A stretch of 64,000 bases of DNA from Chitinophaga pinensis (lineage in GTDB: Bacteria > Bacteroidota > Bacteroidia > Chitinophagales > Chitinophagaceae), in assembly GCA_902167325.1 (NCBI GenBank), contig LR632930.1, positions 682,001 through 746,000 on the forward strand. Direction: 5' to 3'. Shown piece after piece: positions 50,599-59,411 of the stretch (its first letter is position 1; every line of letters begins with the position of its first letter). The notes under the pieces are model-generated. The model was not told where the DNA came from. It saw only the letters and a program-made list of their open reading frames with translations, and searched no databases. Made by a program: the position numbers and the translations under genes.

Positions 50599-50741
50599 GA
50601 TGGCAGTAGGATTTCAGCAGGTATTGTTCAGTAATCCTTCAGTGAACCTTCAGTGATCCTTCAGTCAAACACCCTCAAACCTATACCACCACTGAACACC
50701 ACTGAAGGATCACTGAAGGATGGCAGGAGGATGTCAGTAAG
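50599..50741. repeat. 11-bp-phased repeat array 3 with a 19-bp inverted repeat
   Basis: Thirteen 11-bp units in phase. The left half repeats TGATCCTTCAG-like units (50632, 50643, 50654); the right half repeats ATCACTGAAGG-like units (50698, 50709), which are the reverse complement. As a result CCTTCAGTGATCCTTCAGT (50647-50665) and its exact complement (50701-50719) form a perfect 19-bp inverted repeat around a 35-nt loop. The array lies between the YitT gene and a plus-strand terminator, so it could be transcribed as a 3' untranslated region. Confidence 0.9.
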
Positions 50742-50785
50742 TATGACCGAAATGACAATAATTGAGTGCGTGCGGGGATACAAAG

Positions 50786-50817
50786 AAAAAGCCACCCTGG
50801 TCGTAGGGCGGCTTTTT
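50786..50817 (+). terminator. Intrinsic terminator downstream of array 3
   Basis: AAAAAGCC (50786-50793) pairs with GGCTTTTT (50810-50817), inner stem CCCT/AGGG. The last plus-strand gene (YitT) ends 295 bp upstream, so either a long 3' UTR or a separate RNA ends here. Confidence 0.8.
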
Positions 50818-50839
50818 AGCTTACTTTCCTTTCCAAATG

Positions 50840-50863
50840 AAAAAAAACGCGCCTGAAACGCGT
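50840..50863 (-). terminator. Intrinsic terminator of the AraC-family gene
   Basis: ACGCG (50847-50851) pairs with CGCGT (50859-50863); the A-run at 50840-50847 gives a long minus-strand U-tract. Confidence 0.7.
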
Positions 50864-50949
50864 CATAATGCATGGTTTCCGTTTATCGAAATGTAAAAAT
50901 AGGTCCGTATTTCTCCCCGGTGTTTGGACAAAAAGACTATTCCGTTGCA

Positions 50950-51864
50950 TTATTTGAACACCGATTCCCGGAATTCATGTGGCGAAACACCCGCATGATG
51001 ACGGAAAAACCGGCTGAAATAAGCCGGATCTTCAAAACCCAGTTCATAACAGATCTCTTTCACATTGCGGTTGCTGAACGCCAGCTGCCGTTTCGCTTCC
51101 AGAATAAGGCGGTCGTGTACCATATCTGTCACGGTTTTATTGATCGCCTCTTTGGCAATTTCGTTTAATCGCTTGGCTGTCAGCGAGAAGTGGACGGCAT
51201 AAAACCCTGCCTGATGCTCCTGCCGGAAGTTTTTCTCCACCAGTCTTCTCAACTGTATGATCCGCGCATCGTGATTGTGAACATCCGGACTATTGGCCGC
51301 ATTATGCTTCTTTTCCCGCTCGGCCAGTAACAGAAATGCATTCAGGTAGTGCTTGATGACACTCGTACTGCTCCCCTCTATCTGCGCGGATTGCTCGGAT
51401 TGCATAAGGGTGATAATCTTCCTGAGGGATTCTGCCGCCGGTTGACTGATATGGATTGGGGCATATTCCTGTGAATCATCAAAAAGCGTGGTAAAATCGT
51501 ATAAGGTTTGGCGTTCGTGTTTATTTTCCCAGTAAAACTGCTCGGTAAATGTGATACTATATCCGAAAAAGCCGGATTTGGGCAATTGGTGCACCTGCCC
51601 GGGCCGAAGGAGGAAAAGGATATTATCACCCAGCTCATACTTCACAAAATCCACAATATGATCTCCACTGCCTTTTGTGAACCAGAGAATCTGGAATACA
51701 TGATGGCGATGAGGCACATCGGCAAACTCCGTTTGGAAACTCTCCATTTCGAAAACGCTGAATTGCCCTTTAAGTGGAAGCTGCTGGTAGGGTATGGTAT
51801 CCACAATATTGTTCAAAATGAATGACAGATTGTTGATTGTCAGGCCCGTAGACGAAATGGTCAT
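50950..51864 (-). CDS. AraC-family transcriptional regulator
   Basis: A 304-residue regulator. The N-terminal cupin-like sensor domain (about 25-150) includes HRHHVFQILWFTKGSGDHIVDFVKYELGDNILFLLRPGQVHQLPKSGFFGYSITFTEQFYWENK. The C-terminal HTH_18 pair (about 205-300) ends with KEICYELGFEDPAYFSRFFRHHAGVSPHEFRES, the AraC signature. The ATG at 51864 was chosen over a TTG 16 codons upstream. It is divergent from ispG. The ligand and target are unknown. Confidence 0.9.
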   Translation of the reverse strand: MTISSTGLTINNLSFILNNIVDTIPYQQLPLKGQFSVFEMESFQTEFADVPHRHHVFQILWFTKGSGDHIVDFVKYELGDNILFLLRPGQVHQLPKSGFFGYSITFTEQFYWENKHERQTLYDFTTLFDDSQEYAPIHISQPAAESLRKIITLMQSEQSAQIEGSSTSVIKHYLNAFLLLAEREKKHNAANSPDVHNHDARIIQLRRLVEKNFRQEHQAGFYAVHFSLTAKRLNEIAKEAINKTVTDMVHDRLILEAKRQLAFSNRNVKEICYELGFEDPAYFSRFFRHHAGVSPHEFRESVFK

Positions 51865-51986
51865 TCGCCGGTTACAAACTGGGCGGTTGCTAAACGTGCT
51901 AAAACTAGGCAAATTATCCTGCGAGGGCTTTACCGCTCATATAAAATAACAAAATGCACCGTTAGCTCGAACGGGGAATTATTTGC

Positions 51987-51994
51987 TAATTTTG
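51987..51994 (+). promoter_or_regulatory. Putative -7 element of ispG
   Basis: TAATTTTG matches TAnnTTTG; a weak TTAG lies 21 bp upstream. The leader would be about 60 nt. Confidence 0.45.
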
Positions 51995-52062
51995 AATTCG
52001 CTTCCTGTAAGGAGGCACTGATTACATTACCATCGTTTATAAAGGATCAACATCAAGCATTC

Positions 52063-54000
52063 ATGCAATTATATTGCCCATCATTGACGAAATACGAAAG
52101 ACTGGCCACTTTGGAAGTAAAAGTGGGCGACCTCATCATCGGTAATAACCACCCGATCCGCATACAAACGATGACCACCACCGATACGATGGATACGATG
52201 GGCACCGTGGAACAGTCTATCCGCTGCATCGAAGCCGGTGCAGAGCTGGTGCGGATAACTGCCCCCAGTATCAAGGAAGCCCACAACCTGCTCCCCATCA
52301 AAAATGAACTGCGGAAACGCGGTTACACAACCCCGCTGGTGGCCGATATTCACTTTACGCCCAACGCAGCCGAAGTGGCCGCCCGCATTGTTGAAAAGGT
52401 GCGTGTGAATCCCGGCAACTATATCGACAAAAAGAAATTCGAACTGCTGGAATATACCGATGCCGAATACCTGGAGGAGATCGACCGCATCCGCGACCGT
52501 TTCACTCCCCTGGTAAACATCTGCAAGGAATATGGGACCGCTATGCGCATAGGCACCAACCACGGCTCCCTCAGCGATCGTATCATGAGCCGCTATGGCG
52601 ATACCCCGATGGGTATGGTGGAAAGCGCAATGGAGTTCCTGCGCATCGCAGAAGACCTTCATTACCGCAACATCGTACTGAGCATGAAAGCCAGTAATCC
52701 GCAGGTGATGGTACAGGCTTACCGGCTGCTCATAAGCACCATGCAGCAGGAGCTTGGCCATTGCTACCCGCTCCACCTCGGTGTTACCGAAGCGGGCGAC
52801 GGGGAAGACGGCCGCATTAAATCGGCCGCAGGTATCGGTACTTTACTGGAAGATGGTGTGGGCGATACCATCCGTGTATCCCTCACCGAAGATCCGGAGC
52901 TTGAACTGCCCGTGTGCCGCGATCTGTTGCGCCGGTACGAGCAACGTACCAACCACGCACCCATAACACCCATTACTGATCCGGAAAAGCTCCCTTACTC
53001 TCCTTTCCAGTTCGCAAAGCGCGAATCTGCAGCCATTGGCAATATTGGCGGAAAGCAGGTGCCTGTTGTGGTGGCAGACTTCCGTCACATCCGTGCTATT
53101 ACTCCCAAAAACCTTGAAGCCATAGGCTATCAGTATGACGAGGCTACCGATAAATGGAACATCAGCGATGGTGCTGCCGATTATATTTACACGGCCGATC
53201 AGATCCTTTCATTTGCGCTGCCCGGTACTTTGCAGGTGATCACCAGCTACGAAACCTGGCAATCCGCAGATGATAAATCGAAATACCATCCTTACTTCAA
53301 GGATATCTCATCACTGTCGAATACGCCAGCCGGTTTGCGTTTTGTGCAGGTGGATGCGGCACAATTCAATGAAGGGCTTCTGGCATCACTGAAAGGCCTT
53401 CCAGACAACGTAGTGCCTGTAATTGCGTCGGGCAATGCCCACGCCATGGCTTCCGTCCGGAGGTTGCTGACAGGGATGATGGAACAAAAGATTACCCTGC
53501 CGGTAATCCTTCAGAGCAACAGTACACTGCAAAATGCAGATGAAGACCTTATCCATTTCGCAACCGAAACCGGCGCCCTGCTGCTGGATGGTTTCGGGGA
53601 TGGACTGTGGCTCACGGCGGCAGAGGGATCATCTTCCCCGGCCACGATCAACAATGTGGCGTTCGGGATCCTCCAGGCCACCCGCTCACGTATCTCCAAA
53701 ACAGAATATATCTCCTGCCCATCCTGCGGCCGCACACTGTTTGATCTACAGGAAACCACTGCACGCATCCGCGCAGTAACCAACCACCTGAAAGGCGTAA
53801 AAATCGCCATTATGGGGTGCATTGTAAACGGTCCGGGAGAAATGGCAGATGCAGATTTCGGGTACGTAGGCAGCGGGGTTGGTAAAATCACGCTTTACCG
53901 CGGGAAAGAAGTGGTGAAACGTGGCCTCAGCAGCGAGGTAGCTGTTACTGAACTCATCAACCTCATTCGCGATAACGGAATGTGGGTGGATGTGAAATAA
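52063..54000 (+). CDS. ispG: 4-hydroxy-3-methylbut-2-enyl diphosphate synthase, long form
   Basis: A 645-residue enzyme of the MEP isoprenoid pathway that reductively opens the ring of methylerythritol cyclodiphosphate. The TIM-barrel start is VKVGDLIIGNNHPIRIQTMTTTDTMDT. The 4Fe-4S domain at the C-terminus has CPSCGRTLFDL and GCIVNGPGEMADADFGYVGSG. It exceeds the E. coli enzyme (372 residues) by the insertion (about 290-530) seen in the plant, Chlamydia and Bacteroidota form. A ferredoxin or flavodoxin would supply electrons. The window holds no other MEP genes. Confidence 0.95.
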   Translation: MQLYCPSLTKYERLATLEVKVGDLIIGNNHPIRIQTMTTTDTMDTMGTVEQSIRCIEAGAELVRITAPSIKEAHNLLPIKNELRKRGYTTPLVADIHFTPNAAEVAARIVEKVRVNPGNYIDKKKFELLEYTDAEYLEEIDRIRDRFTPLVNICKEYGTAMRIGTNHGSLSDRIMSRYGDTPMGMVESAMEFLRIAEDLHYRNIVLSMKASNPQVMVQAYRLLISTMQQELGHCYPLHLGVTEAGDGEDGRIKSAAGIGTLLEDGVGDTIRVSLTEDPELELPVCRDLLRRYEQRTNHAPITPITDPEKLPYSPFQFAKRESAAIGNIGGKQVPVVVADFRHIRAITPKNLEAIGYQYDEATDKWNISDGAADYIYTADQILSFALPGTLQVITSYETWQSADDKSKYHPYFKDISSLSNTPAGLRFVQVDAAQFNEGLLASLKGLPDNVVPVIASGNAHAMASVRRLLTGMMEQKITLPVILQSNSTLQNADEDLIHFATETGALLLDGFGDGLWLTAAEGSSSPATINNVAFGILQATRSRISKTEYISCPSCGRTLFDLQETTARIRAVTNHLKGVKIAIMGCIVNGPGEMADADFGYVGSGVGKITLYRGKEVVKRGLSSEVAVTELINLIRDNGMWVDVK

Positions 54001-54022
54001 TCCTTCAAACATCTTTGCAAAT

Positions 54023-54052
54023 AAAAAAGGGCCCTGGCTTAGCCGGGGCCCT
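54023..54052 (-). terminator. Minus-strand intrinsic terminator
   Basis: AGGGCCC (54028-54034) with GGGCCCT (54046-54052), inner GGC/GCC, loop TTA. The A6 run at 54023-54028 is a U-tract only on the minus strand, yet no minus-strand gene lies upstream of it. Confidence 0.8.
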
Positions 54053-54137
54053 AAAACTGTAACTGGGGTTAACTGAACAGTGTGTACCTTAACTTTCTGA
54101 ACTGCTTTTTTGGGGCTATATGCGATCTAATTGCATA
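54023..54137 (-). ncRNA. Candidate small RNA 2
   Basis: About 115 nt on the minus strand, from the predicted start after TACCTTTG (54148-54141) to the U-tract at 54023. Near the 5' end GCTATGC and GCATATAGC (54139-54133 with 54123-54115) can pair; the 3' end is the GGGCCC terminator. The only small reading frame has six codons, so it is probably untranslated. It lies between the plus-strand genes ispG and the lipoprotein gene and is antisense to neither. No known RNA family is recognised. Confidence 0.45.
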
Positions 54138-54140
54138 GCA

Positions 54141-54172
54141 CAAAGGTAATACCCTCCAGAGGGTATAATCAA
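54141..54172 (-). promoter_or_regulatory. Minus-strand promoter with palindromic operator in its spacer
   Basis: The minus strand reads TTG (54172-54170), a 21-bp spacer, then TACCTTTG (54148-54141). The spacer contains the perfect 18-bp palindrome ATACCCTCCAGAGGGTAT (54149-54166), as expected for a repressor or MerR-type activator site. Confidence 0.5.
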
Positions 54173-54305
54173 GCGTACTACTACGCAATTTCCTGCGTGG
54201 TTTCCCTTTTTGTCAACCACCTCTGTCATGAAAATGTTATAGGAAGCAGTATTTTCCGGTACTGCGTTTGTAGTACCATCACATCAAACCACCAAAACAA
54301 CTACC

Positions 54306-54872
54306 ATGAAACGCCTTCCCATAGCGGGTTTACTGCTGTTCCTCGCTGCCTGCGGGCCTAACACTTCCCGATCAGATGAACATTCATCTTCTGAAGACAG
54401 TACCAATGCGGCTCCCGCAAACGTAGTGATGCAGAAAGATGTCGTTATCCGCCCCTTAAGTGGCTATTTCGTCAACAACACTGTTAAATTCACTGATAGT
54501 GTGCAATGCTGGGTAATCAACAATCCGGAAGAGATGAAGAAGGTTTTCGGAATGGCTAAAACGATGACAAATACAATCGACACGATCGATTTCAGTCAAA
54601 ATCTACTGGCCGCGGTTGTGCTCCAGCCCAGTGATCTTACCCAACACATCGAACTTACCCGCAGCTATGTGAGTGACGACAATATGGATCTGCATTTCGC
54701 AATCCGGGTAGATACCCCGAAAACCACCTACACTAAGGCAATGGCCTGGCTCGGTGCGATTCCGAAACCTGGAGATGTTAAGCATATCCGCTTTTACACA
54801 GGCGATCGCCTGTTGCATTCCTTTAATGCTGCAGACCTTCCCGCAGCACAGGATGTACATGTGAAGCATTAA
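54306..54872 (+). CDS. Hypothetical lipoprotein
   Basis: A 188-residue lipoprotein: MKRLPIAGLLLFLAAC (Cys16), a Ser/Glu-rich linker (SRSDEHSSSEDSTNAAPAN), and a globular domain (about 45-188) with VVIRPLSGYFVNNTVKFTDSVQCWVINNPEEMKKVFGMAKTM and NLLAAVVLQPSDLTQHIELTRSYVSDDNMDLHFAIRVDTP. The fold looks like a mostly beta envelope domain. I do not recognise a family. It converges on metH and shares a terminator with it. Confidence 0.6.
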   Translation: MKRLPIAGLLLFLAACGPNTSRSDEHSSSEDSTNAAPANVVMQKDVVIRPLSGYFVNNTVKFTDSVQCWVINNPEEMKKVFGMAKTMTNTIDTIDFSQNLLAAVVLQPSDLTQHIELTRSYVSDDNMDLHFAIRVDTPKTTYTKAMAWLGAIPKPGDVKHIRFYTGDRLLHSFNAADLPAAQDVHVKH

Positions 54873-54906
54873 AAAAAACGGCGCCATCCTTTGGGATTGC
54901 GCCGTT
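54871..54906. terminator. Terminator between the lipoprotein gene and metH
   Basis: AACGGCGC (54877-54884) pairs with GCGCCGTT (54899-54906), inner ATCC/GGAT. The A8 run gives a U-tract for the minus-strand metH message. Confidence 0.85.
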
Positions 54907-54930
54907 CAATATATTTGTTCCGTTCCTTAC

Positions 54931-57630
54931 CTAGTCGAGATTAGGACGGAGCCATTTTTCAGCAGTATCGAGATCCCAGCCTTTGCGCCCGGCATAATCC
55001 TGCAGCTGATCCTTCTCGATTTTACCCAATCCGAAATACTTGGATTGCGGGTTCGCGAAATACCACCCGCTAACACTCGCCGCCGGGTACATAGCCAGCG
55101 ATTCCGTAAGGGTAATGCCGGTAGACGCGGTGGCGCCCAGCAAATCGAACAGTTTATATTTTTCGGTATGCTCCGGACAAGCGGGGTAACCCGGTGCCGG
55201 ACGGATGCCCAGATATTCTTCTGCAATCAGCTGCTCGTTGGAAAGGTGCTCTTCTGTAGCATAGCCCCAGAATTCTTTCCGCACTCTTTCATGAAGCAGT
55301 TCCGTAAATGCTTCAGCAAGGCGGTCGGCCAGTGCTTTGAGCATAATACTGGAATAATCGTCGTGTTCTTTCTTGAACTTATCCAACCACTTTTCGATGC
55401 CTTCCCCTGCTGTTACGGCAAAGCCGCCAATCCAGTCCTGCTTGCCGGTTTCGGCTGGTGCAATAAAGTCGGACAGGTTAATGTTGGGTTGGCCGGGGGC
55501 CTTCTTGATCTGCTGCCGGAGGAATTCCAATGGCACCTGTGCACCGTCTAATGCAGTAGCATTAACGGTATCTGCACCATTGGAGTTGGCGGGGAACAGA
55601 CCAATAACTGCACGGGCGATGAGCCACTTCTCGTCAACGATCTTTTTCAGCATGGCCTGTGCATCGTTATAGAGATGCGTGGCTTCCTTTCCTACCACTT
55701 CATCCTGCAGGATAGCAGGGAATTTCCCATGCAGCTCCCAGGCTATGAAGAAGGGTTGCCAGTCGATGTACGCAGCGATTTCGCCGAGGTCATACTCCTG
55801 GAACTCGGTGATACCCGGCTTAATGGGTTTTACCGGGTTGAATTCGTTCCAGTCAATTGCAACTTTATTCGCTCTTGCATCAGCAAGGGTGAGATATTGC
55901 TTGACGGGCTTTTTATTCTTGAATTGCTCGTTGAGCTTGTGGTATTCTTCTCTTACGCCATTCAGGAAGTTCTTGTGCAGCGATTTGTTAAGCAGGTTAC
56001 CTGTAACAGTTACACTACGCGACGCATCGAGTACATGCACCACACCATTATCGTATTCCGGAGCAATCTTCACTGCGGTATGCGTCCTGGAAGTGGTGGC
56101 TCCGCCGATCATCAGCGGAATATCGAAGCCCTGGCGTTTCAGTTCACGTGCGATGTGAACCATTTCATCAAGGCTGGGGGTAATGAGTCCGCTCAAACCG
56201 ATGATATCAACTTTCTGTTCACGGGCAGCCTGAAGAATCTTTTCCGCGGGCACCATAACGCCGAGGTCTATGATATCGTAACCATTACAGCCAAGTACTA
56301 CGCCCACGATGTTTTTACCGATATCGTGTACATCGCCCTTAACGGTGGCCAGCAGGATTCTTCCGGCAGATCTGATCTCGCCGCCATTCTCCGCTACCAT
56401 TCTTGCTTTCTCTTCCTCGATGAAAGGCGTGAGTACGGCCACGGATTTTTTCATCACGCGGGCGCTTTTCACTACCTGCGGGAGGAACATTTTACCACTG
56501 CCGAACAGGTCTCCCACGATGTTCATACCATCCATGAGGGGGCCTTCAATTACTTCGAGCGGACGGGGATATTTCTGACGGGCTTCTTCTGTGTCAGCTT
56601 CAATGTAATCTGTGATGCCGTTTACGAGGGCATGGCTGAGGCGTTCCTCTACCGTACCCTTGCGCCAGGTTTCATCTTTCTCAATCACTTTTCCTTTCGC
56701 CTTCACGGTTTCCGCATAAGCGATAAGCCTTTCCGTAGCATCGTCGCGGCGGTTGAGGATAGCATCTTCTACCAGTTCGCGCATTTCGGGATTGATCTCA
56801 TCATAGATCTGGATCATACCCGCGTTCACGATACCCATGTCGAGTCCTGCGCGGATAGCGTGGAAGAGGAATACGGAGTGCATAGCCTCCCGCATTACAT
56901 CGTTACCACGGAAAGAGAATGAAACGTTACTGACGCCGCCGCTGATTTTGGCGAGTGGCATGCGTTGCTTGATCTGGCGGCAGGCTTCAATGAAATCTAC
57001 CGCGTAGTTATTGTGCTCTTCGATACCGGTGGCGATGGCGAAGATGTTTGGATCAAATATTATATCCTGCGGATCGAACCCAACCTTGTGAACAAGGATG
57101 TCGTAAGCACGCTGGCAGATGGTAACGCGTTTGTCGAGCGTATCGGCCTGACCGTTTTCATCGAAAGCCATTACCACAACGGATGCGCCGTAGCTTTGGC
57201 AAATGATGGCCTGATCGATGAACTTCTCCTCACCTTCTTTGAGTGAGATGGAGTTAACGATACATTTACCCTGAAGGCATTTAAGCCCTGCTTCGATAAC
57301 GGTGAACTTACTGGAGTCGATCATTACCGGTATGCGGGAAATGTCCGGCTCGGAAGCGAGCAGGTTCAGGAAGGTGTTCATGGCTTTTTCCCCGTCCAGC
57401 AGGGCGTCGTCCATGTTCACATCCAGTATCTGTGCGCCGTTTTCCACCTGTTGGCGGGCAACGGAAAGAGCTTCTTCGTATAATCCTTCGCGAATGAGGC
57501 GCGCGAATTTTTTGGAGCCGGTAACGTTGGTTCTTTCTCCGACGTTGAGGAAGTTGGTTTCTGGCCTCACGACGAGTGGTTCGAGGCCACTGAGCCGCAG
57601 GAACGGCCGGATCGTATGTGTTGTACTCAT
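54931..57630 (-). CDS. metH: Methionine synthase, folate-cobalamin-activation part (split MetH)
   Basis: An 899-residue protein corresponding to the last three modules of cobalamin-dependent MetH. The pterin-binding barrel is at about 20-290 ([33 protein letters not shown]). The cobalamin module (about 320-560) has the DVHDIG ligand motif in [29 protein letters not shown]. The AdoMet-binding reactivation domain (about 570-899) ends with the [22 protein letters not shown] region. The homocysteine-binding module is encoded by the next gene upstream, 18 bp away. Together the two rebuild a complete MetH. Confidence 0.93.
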   Translation of the reverse strand: MSTTHTIRPFLRLSGLEPLVVRPETNFLNVGERTNVTGSKKFARLIREGLYEEALSVARQQVENGAQILDVNMDDALLDGEKAMNTFLNLLASEPDISRIPVMIDSSKFTVIEAGLKCLQGKCIVNSISLKEGEEKFIDQAIICQSYGASVVVMAFDENGQADTLDKRVTICQRAYDILVHKVGFDPQDIIFDPNIFAIATGIEEHNNYAVDFIEACRQIKQRMPLAKISGGVSNVSFSFRGNDVMREAMHSVFLFHAIRAGLDMGIVNAGMIQIYDEINPEMRELVEDAILNRRDDATERLIAYAETVKAKGKVIEKDETWRKGTVEERLSHALVNGITDYIEADTEEARQKYPRPLEVIEGPLMDGMNIVGDLFGSGKMFLPQVVKSARVMKKSVAVLTPFIEEEKARMVAENGGEIRSAGRILLATVKGDVHDIGKNIVGVVLGCNGYDIIDLGVMVPAEKILQAAREQKVDIIGLSGLITPSLDEMVHIARELKRQGFDIPLMIGGATTSRTHTAVKIAPEYDNGVVHVLDASRSVTVTGNLLNKSLHKNFLNGVREEYHKLNEQFKNKKPVKQYLTLADARANKVAIDWNEFNPVKPIKPGITEFQEYDLGEIAAYIDWQPFFIAWELHGKFPAILQDEVVGKEATHLYNDAQAMLKKIVDEKWLIARAVIGLFPANSNGADTVNATALDGAQVPLEFLRQQIKKAPGQPNINLSDFIAPAETGKQDWIGGFAVTAGEGIEKWLDKFKKEHDDYSSIMLKALADRLAEAFTELLHERVRKEFWGYATEEHLSNEQLIAEEYLGIRPAPGYPACPEHTEKYKLFDLLGATASTGITLTESLAMYPAASVSGWYFANPQSKYFGLGKIEKDQLQDYAGRKGWDLDTAEKWLRPNLD

Positions 57631-57648
57631 GATGGTGAATCCCCGTTC

Positions 57649-58665
57649 TTATGCGAGCGTTGTTTCCACGACCGGGAGGGGCCGGGGCGCAATGTCCTTT
57701 ACATGTTGAGCAATATGGCGGATGTGATCGGGCGTGGTGCCACAGCATCCTCCAACAATATTTACAAAACCTTCGCGTGCGAAGTCTTCCAGGATACAGG
57801 CAGTTTCATGCGGTTCTTCGTCGTATTCCCCGAATGTATTGGGGAGACCGGCGTTGGGATAGCATGATACATAGCAGCTGGATATCTGGGAGAGCTCCTC
57901 CACATACGGGCGCATCTGATTGCCGCCGAGGGCACAGTTGAGTCCGATGGAGAAGGGTTTGGCATGCATGACGGAGATATAGAAGGCTTCGAGGGTTTGG
58001 CCGCTGAGGGTTCGTCCGGAGGCATCGGTGATGGTACCGGAGATCATAATGGGCAACGTTGGGCGGCCCGAGTCGCGGAAGTATTTCTTGATCGCGAAGA
58101 TGGCTCCCTTACAATTGAGGGTGTCAAAGATGGTCTCGATCAGCAGAATATCCGCTCCGGCTTCCGCCAATGCCTTCACCTGGTCGTAATAAGCATCTAC
58201 CACCTCATCGAACGTAACTGACCGGAAACCCGGGTTATTTACGTCAGGCGAAATGGAGAGCGTTTTGTTGAGCGGACCAATGGCGCCGGCAACGAAGCGG
58301 GGCTTGTCGGGGTTGCGGGCAGTATAATCGTCTGCCGCAATCCGTGCTATTTTCACGGAAGCGGTGTTCATTTCAATGGCCAGATGCTGGAGGTCGTAAT
58401 CGGCCTGAGCAATAACGGTTGCGCTGAAAGTGTTGGTTTCGATAATATCTGCTCCGGCTTCCAGGTATTCACGATGAATGGCTTCGATAATATCGGGCCT
58501 TGTGATGGAAAGCAGCTCGTTATTACCCTTCACGTCGGAATGGTGATTAGCAAGGCGCTCCCCTCTGTAGTCGGATTCCTGGAGTTTATATCGCTGGATC
58601 ATGGTTCCCATGGCCCCATCGATGATGAGAATGCGCTCTGCGGCGCACTGATGCAAAGATTTCAT
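57649..58665 (-). CDS. metH: Homocysteine-binding module of split methionine synthase
   Basis: A 338-residue homocysteine S-methyltransferase domain (N-terminal module of MetH): [27 protein letters not shown] at the start, and the three zinc cysteines in [11 protein letters not shown] and [13 protein letters not shown]. It ends where the E. coli protein would enter the pterin domain. Translated 18 bp ahead of the cobalamin/folate part, it likely forms a two-protein complex. A TATCTTTG sequence (58751-58744, minus strand) is a possible -7 element; the roughly 73-nt leader contains a CCCGG/CCGGG inverted repeat. Confidence 0.92.
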   Translation of the reverse strand: MKSLHQCAAERILIIDGAMGTMIQRYKLQESDYRGERLANHHSDVKGNNELLSITRPDIIEAIHREYLEAGADIIETNTFSATVIAQADYDLQHLAIEMNTASVKIARIAADDYTARNPDKPRFVAGAIGPLNKTLSISPDVNNPGFRSVTFDEVVDAYYDQVKALAEAGADILLIETIFDTLNCKGAIFAIKKYFRDSGRPTLPIMISGTITDASGRTLSGQTLEAFYISVMHAKPFSIGLNCALGGNQMRPYVEELSQISSCYVSCYPNAGLPNTFGEYDEEPHETACILEDFAREGFVNIVGGCCGTTPDHIRHIAQHVKDIAPRPLPVVETTLA

Positions 58666-58885
58666 GGCTTGTACGTTTATTAGTTACACTTAAGAGATGA
58701 AACCCGGGGCCGAACAATAAACAAATCCACCTCCGGGCATTTGCAAAGATAGAAAACTCCTACATAATAAATGATACACTACGGATAGTTGTTGGACTAT
58801 TGCATAAAGGAACTTTTTTACTCATCGTAAAGCATTGTATTACAAACAAATACGAACGTACTATTACCTCTTGGTAAAAATTTAT

Positions 58886-58916
58886 TTTGGTTAATCTGAT
58901 TAGTCTACTATATTTG
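58886..58916 (+). promoter_or_regulatory. Consensus promoter of the small-ORF unit
   Basis: TTTG (58886-58889), exactly 19 bp, TATATTTG (58909-58916): a perfect match to the Bacteroidota housekeeping consensus TTTG-N19-TAnnTTTG. Expected transcript start about 58921. It is the best promoter in the window. Confidence 0.8.
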
Positions 58917-58970
58917 TAGGGTAATACAACGGAATCAAAACAGGAACCAACCATTAAAACTCATTGAACG

Positions 58971-59069
58971 ATGCTTTTACAGGAAAGATCAACGGAACCG
59001 GGCACACGCCACAGGGCGTTCTCCTACCACTGCCGGCCGGCAGCTGGCTGTTGTTATATGTGCCGCTGA
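58971..59069 (+). CDS. Cys-rich small ORF or leader peptide (32 aa)
   Basis: ATG 58971 to TGA 59067-59069. The C-terminal third is CRPAAGCCYMCR (four Cys in eleven residues, at 21, 27, 28 and 31); the N-terminal part is hydrophilic. It starts about 50 nt into the predicted transcript and precedes a 61-codon ORF by 52 nt. Clustered Cys codons near the end of a short upstream ORF are the layout of cysteine-responsive leader peptides in some actinobacteria; alternatively it is a small metal-binding peptide. Neither is proven, and the frame could be fortuitous. Confidence 0.45.
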   Translation: MLLQERSTEPGTRHRAFSYHCRPAAGCCYMCR

Positions 59070-59121
59070 TGCCAACCCACATCATCAGAAACATATTCAG
59101 CAACAGGTAAATCCGAAAAAA

Positions 59122-59307
59122 ATGAACAACAATGATATCCGGCAGCTAAGCCGGCATCTCGCGAAGCTTGGCCTCGAACAGGTTGTAGCTGAGCGCACCG
59201 CTACCGGCGGAGGATTCAGGATCGTGTATGTGAACCCTCATGCGTCTGCCTCGCAGACGAAGGGCAAGTTCCGGCCGGACAAGCAGGTGAAGAAATCTTC
59301 CTCTTAA
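59122..59307 (+). CDS. Small hypothetical protein (61 aa)
   Basis: A 61-residue basic protein: a helical start (NNNDIRQLSRHLAKLGLEQVVAER), a short beta stretch (GGGFRIVYVNPHA) and a Lys/Ser-rich tail (KGKFRPDKQVKKSSS). No signal peptide and no recognised family. It lies between a consensus promoter with a Cys-rich upstream ORF and a strong terminator, so it appears to be the main product of a dedicated short transcript. Confidence 0.55.
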   Translation: MNNNDIRQLSRHLAKLGLEQVVAERTATGGGFRIVYVNPHASASQTKGKFRPDKQVKKSSS

Positions 59308-59364
59308 GCTGTAGTTGACATAATGCAACAATTGCGTATTCATAACGTGGAATAGTTACCAGAG

Positions 59365-59394
59365 ACAGGTGTTTTCGAACACCTGTATTTTTTT
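59365..59394 (+). terminator. Intrinsic terminator of the small-ORF unit
   Basis: ACAGGTGTT (59365-59373), loop TTCG, AACACCTGT (59378-59386), followed by ATTTTTTT. Confidence 0.93.
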
Positions 59395-59411
59395 ATACCA
59401 TACGTCCATCG

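Noticed and set aside
50653..50856. 67-codon frame across array 3 and its terminator
   Set aside because: It reads through an intrinsic terminator hairpin and repeat DNA; no coding character.
54001..54140. preQ1 or other known riboswitch in the ispG-lipoprotein spacer
   Set aside because: The CCCAGTT/AACTGGGG-like segments do not fit a known aptamer consensus, and the terminator is on the minus strand with no gene after it.
55675..56922. Plus-strand frame of 415 codons inside metH
   Set aside because: Antisense shadow of the folate and cobalamin modules of MetH.
58666..58970. SAM or cobalamin riboswitch upstream of metH
   Set aside because: The apparent leader is only about 73 nt and lacks the conserved cores of SAM-I, SAM-II, SAH or cobalamin aptamers; only a CCCGG/CCGGG repeat is visible.
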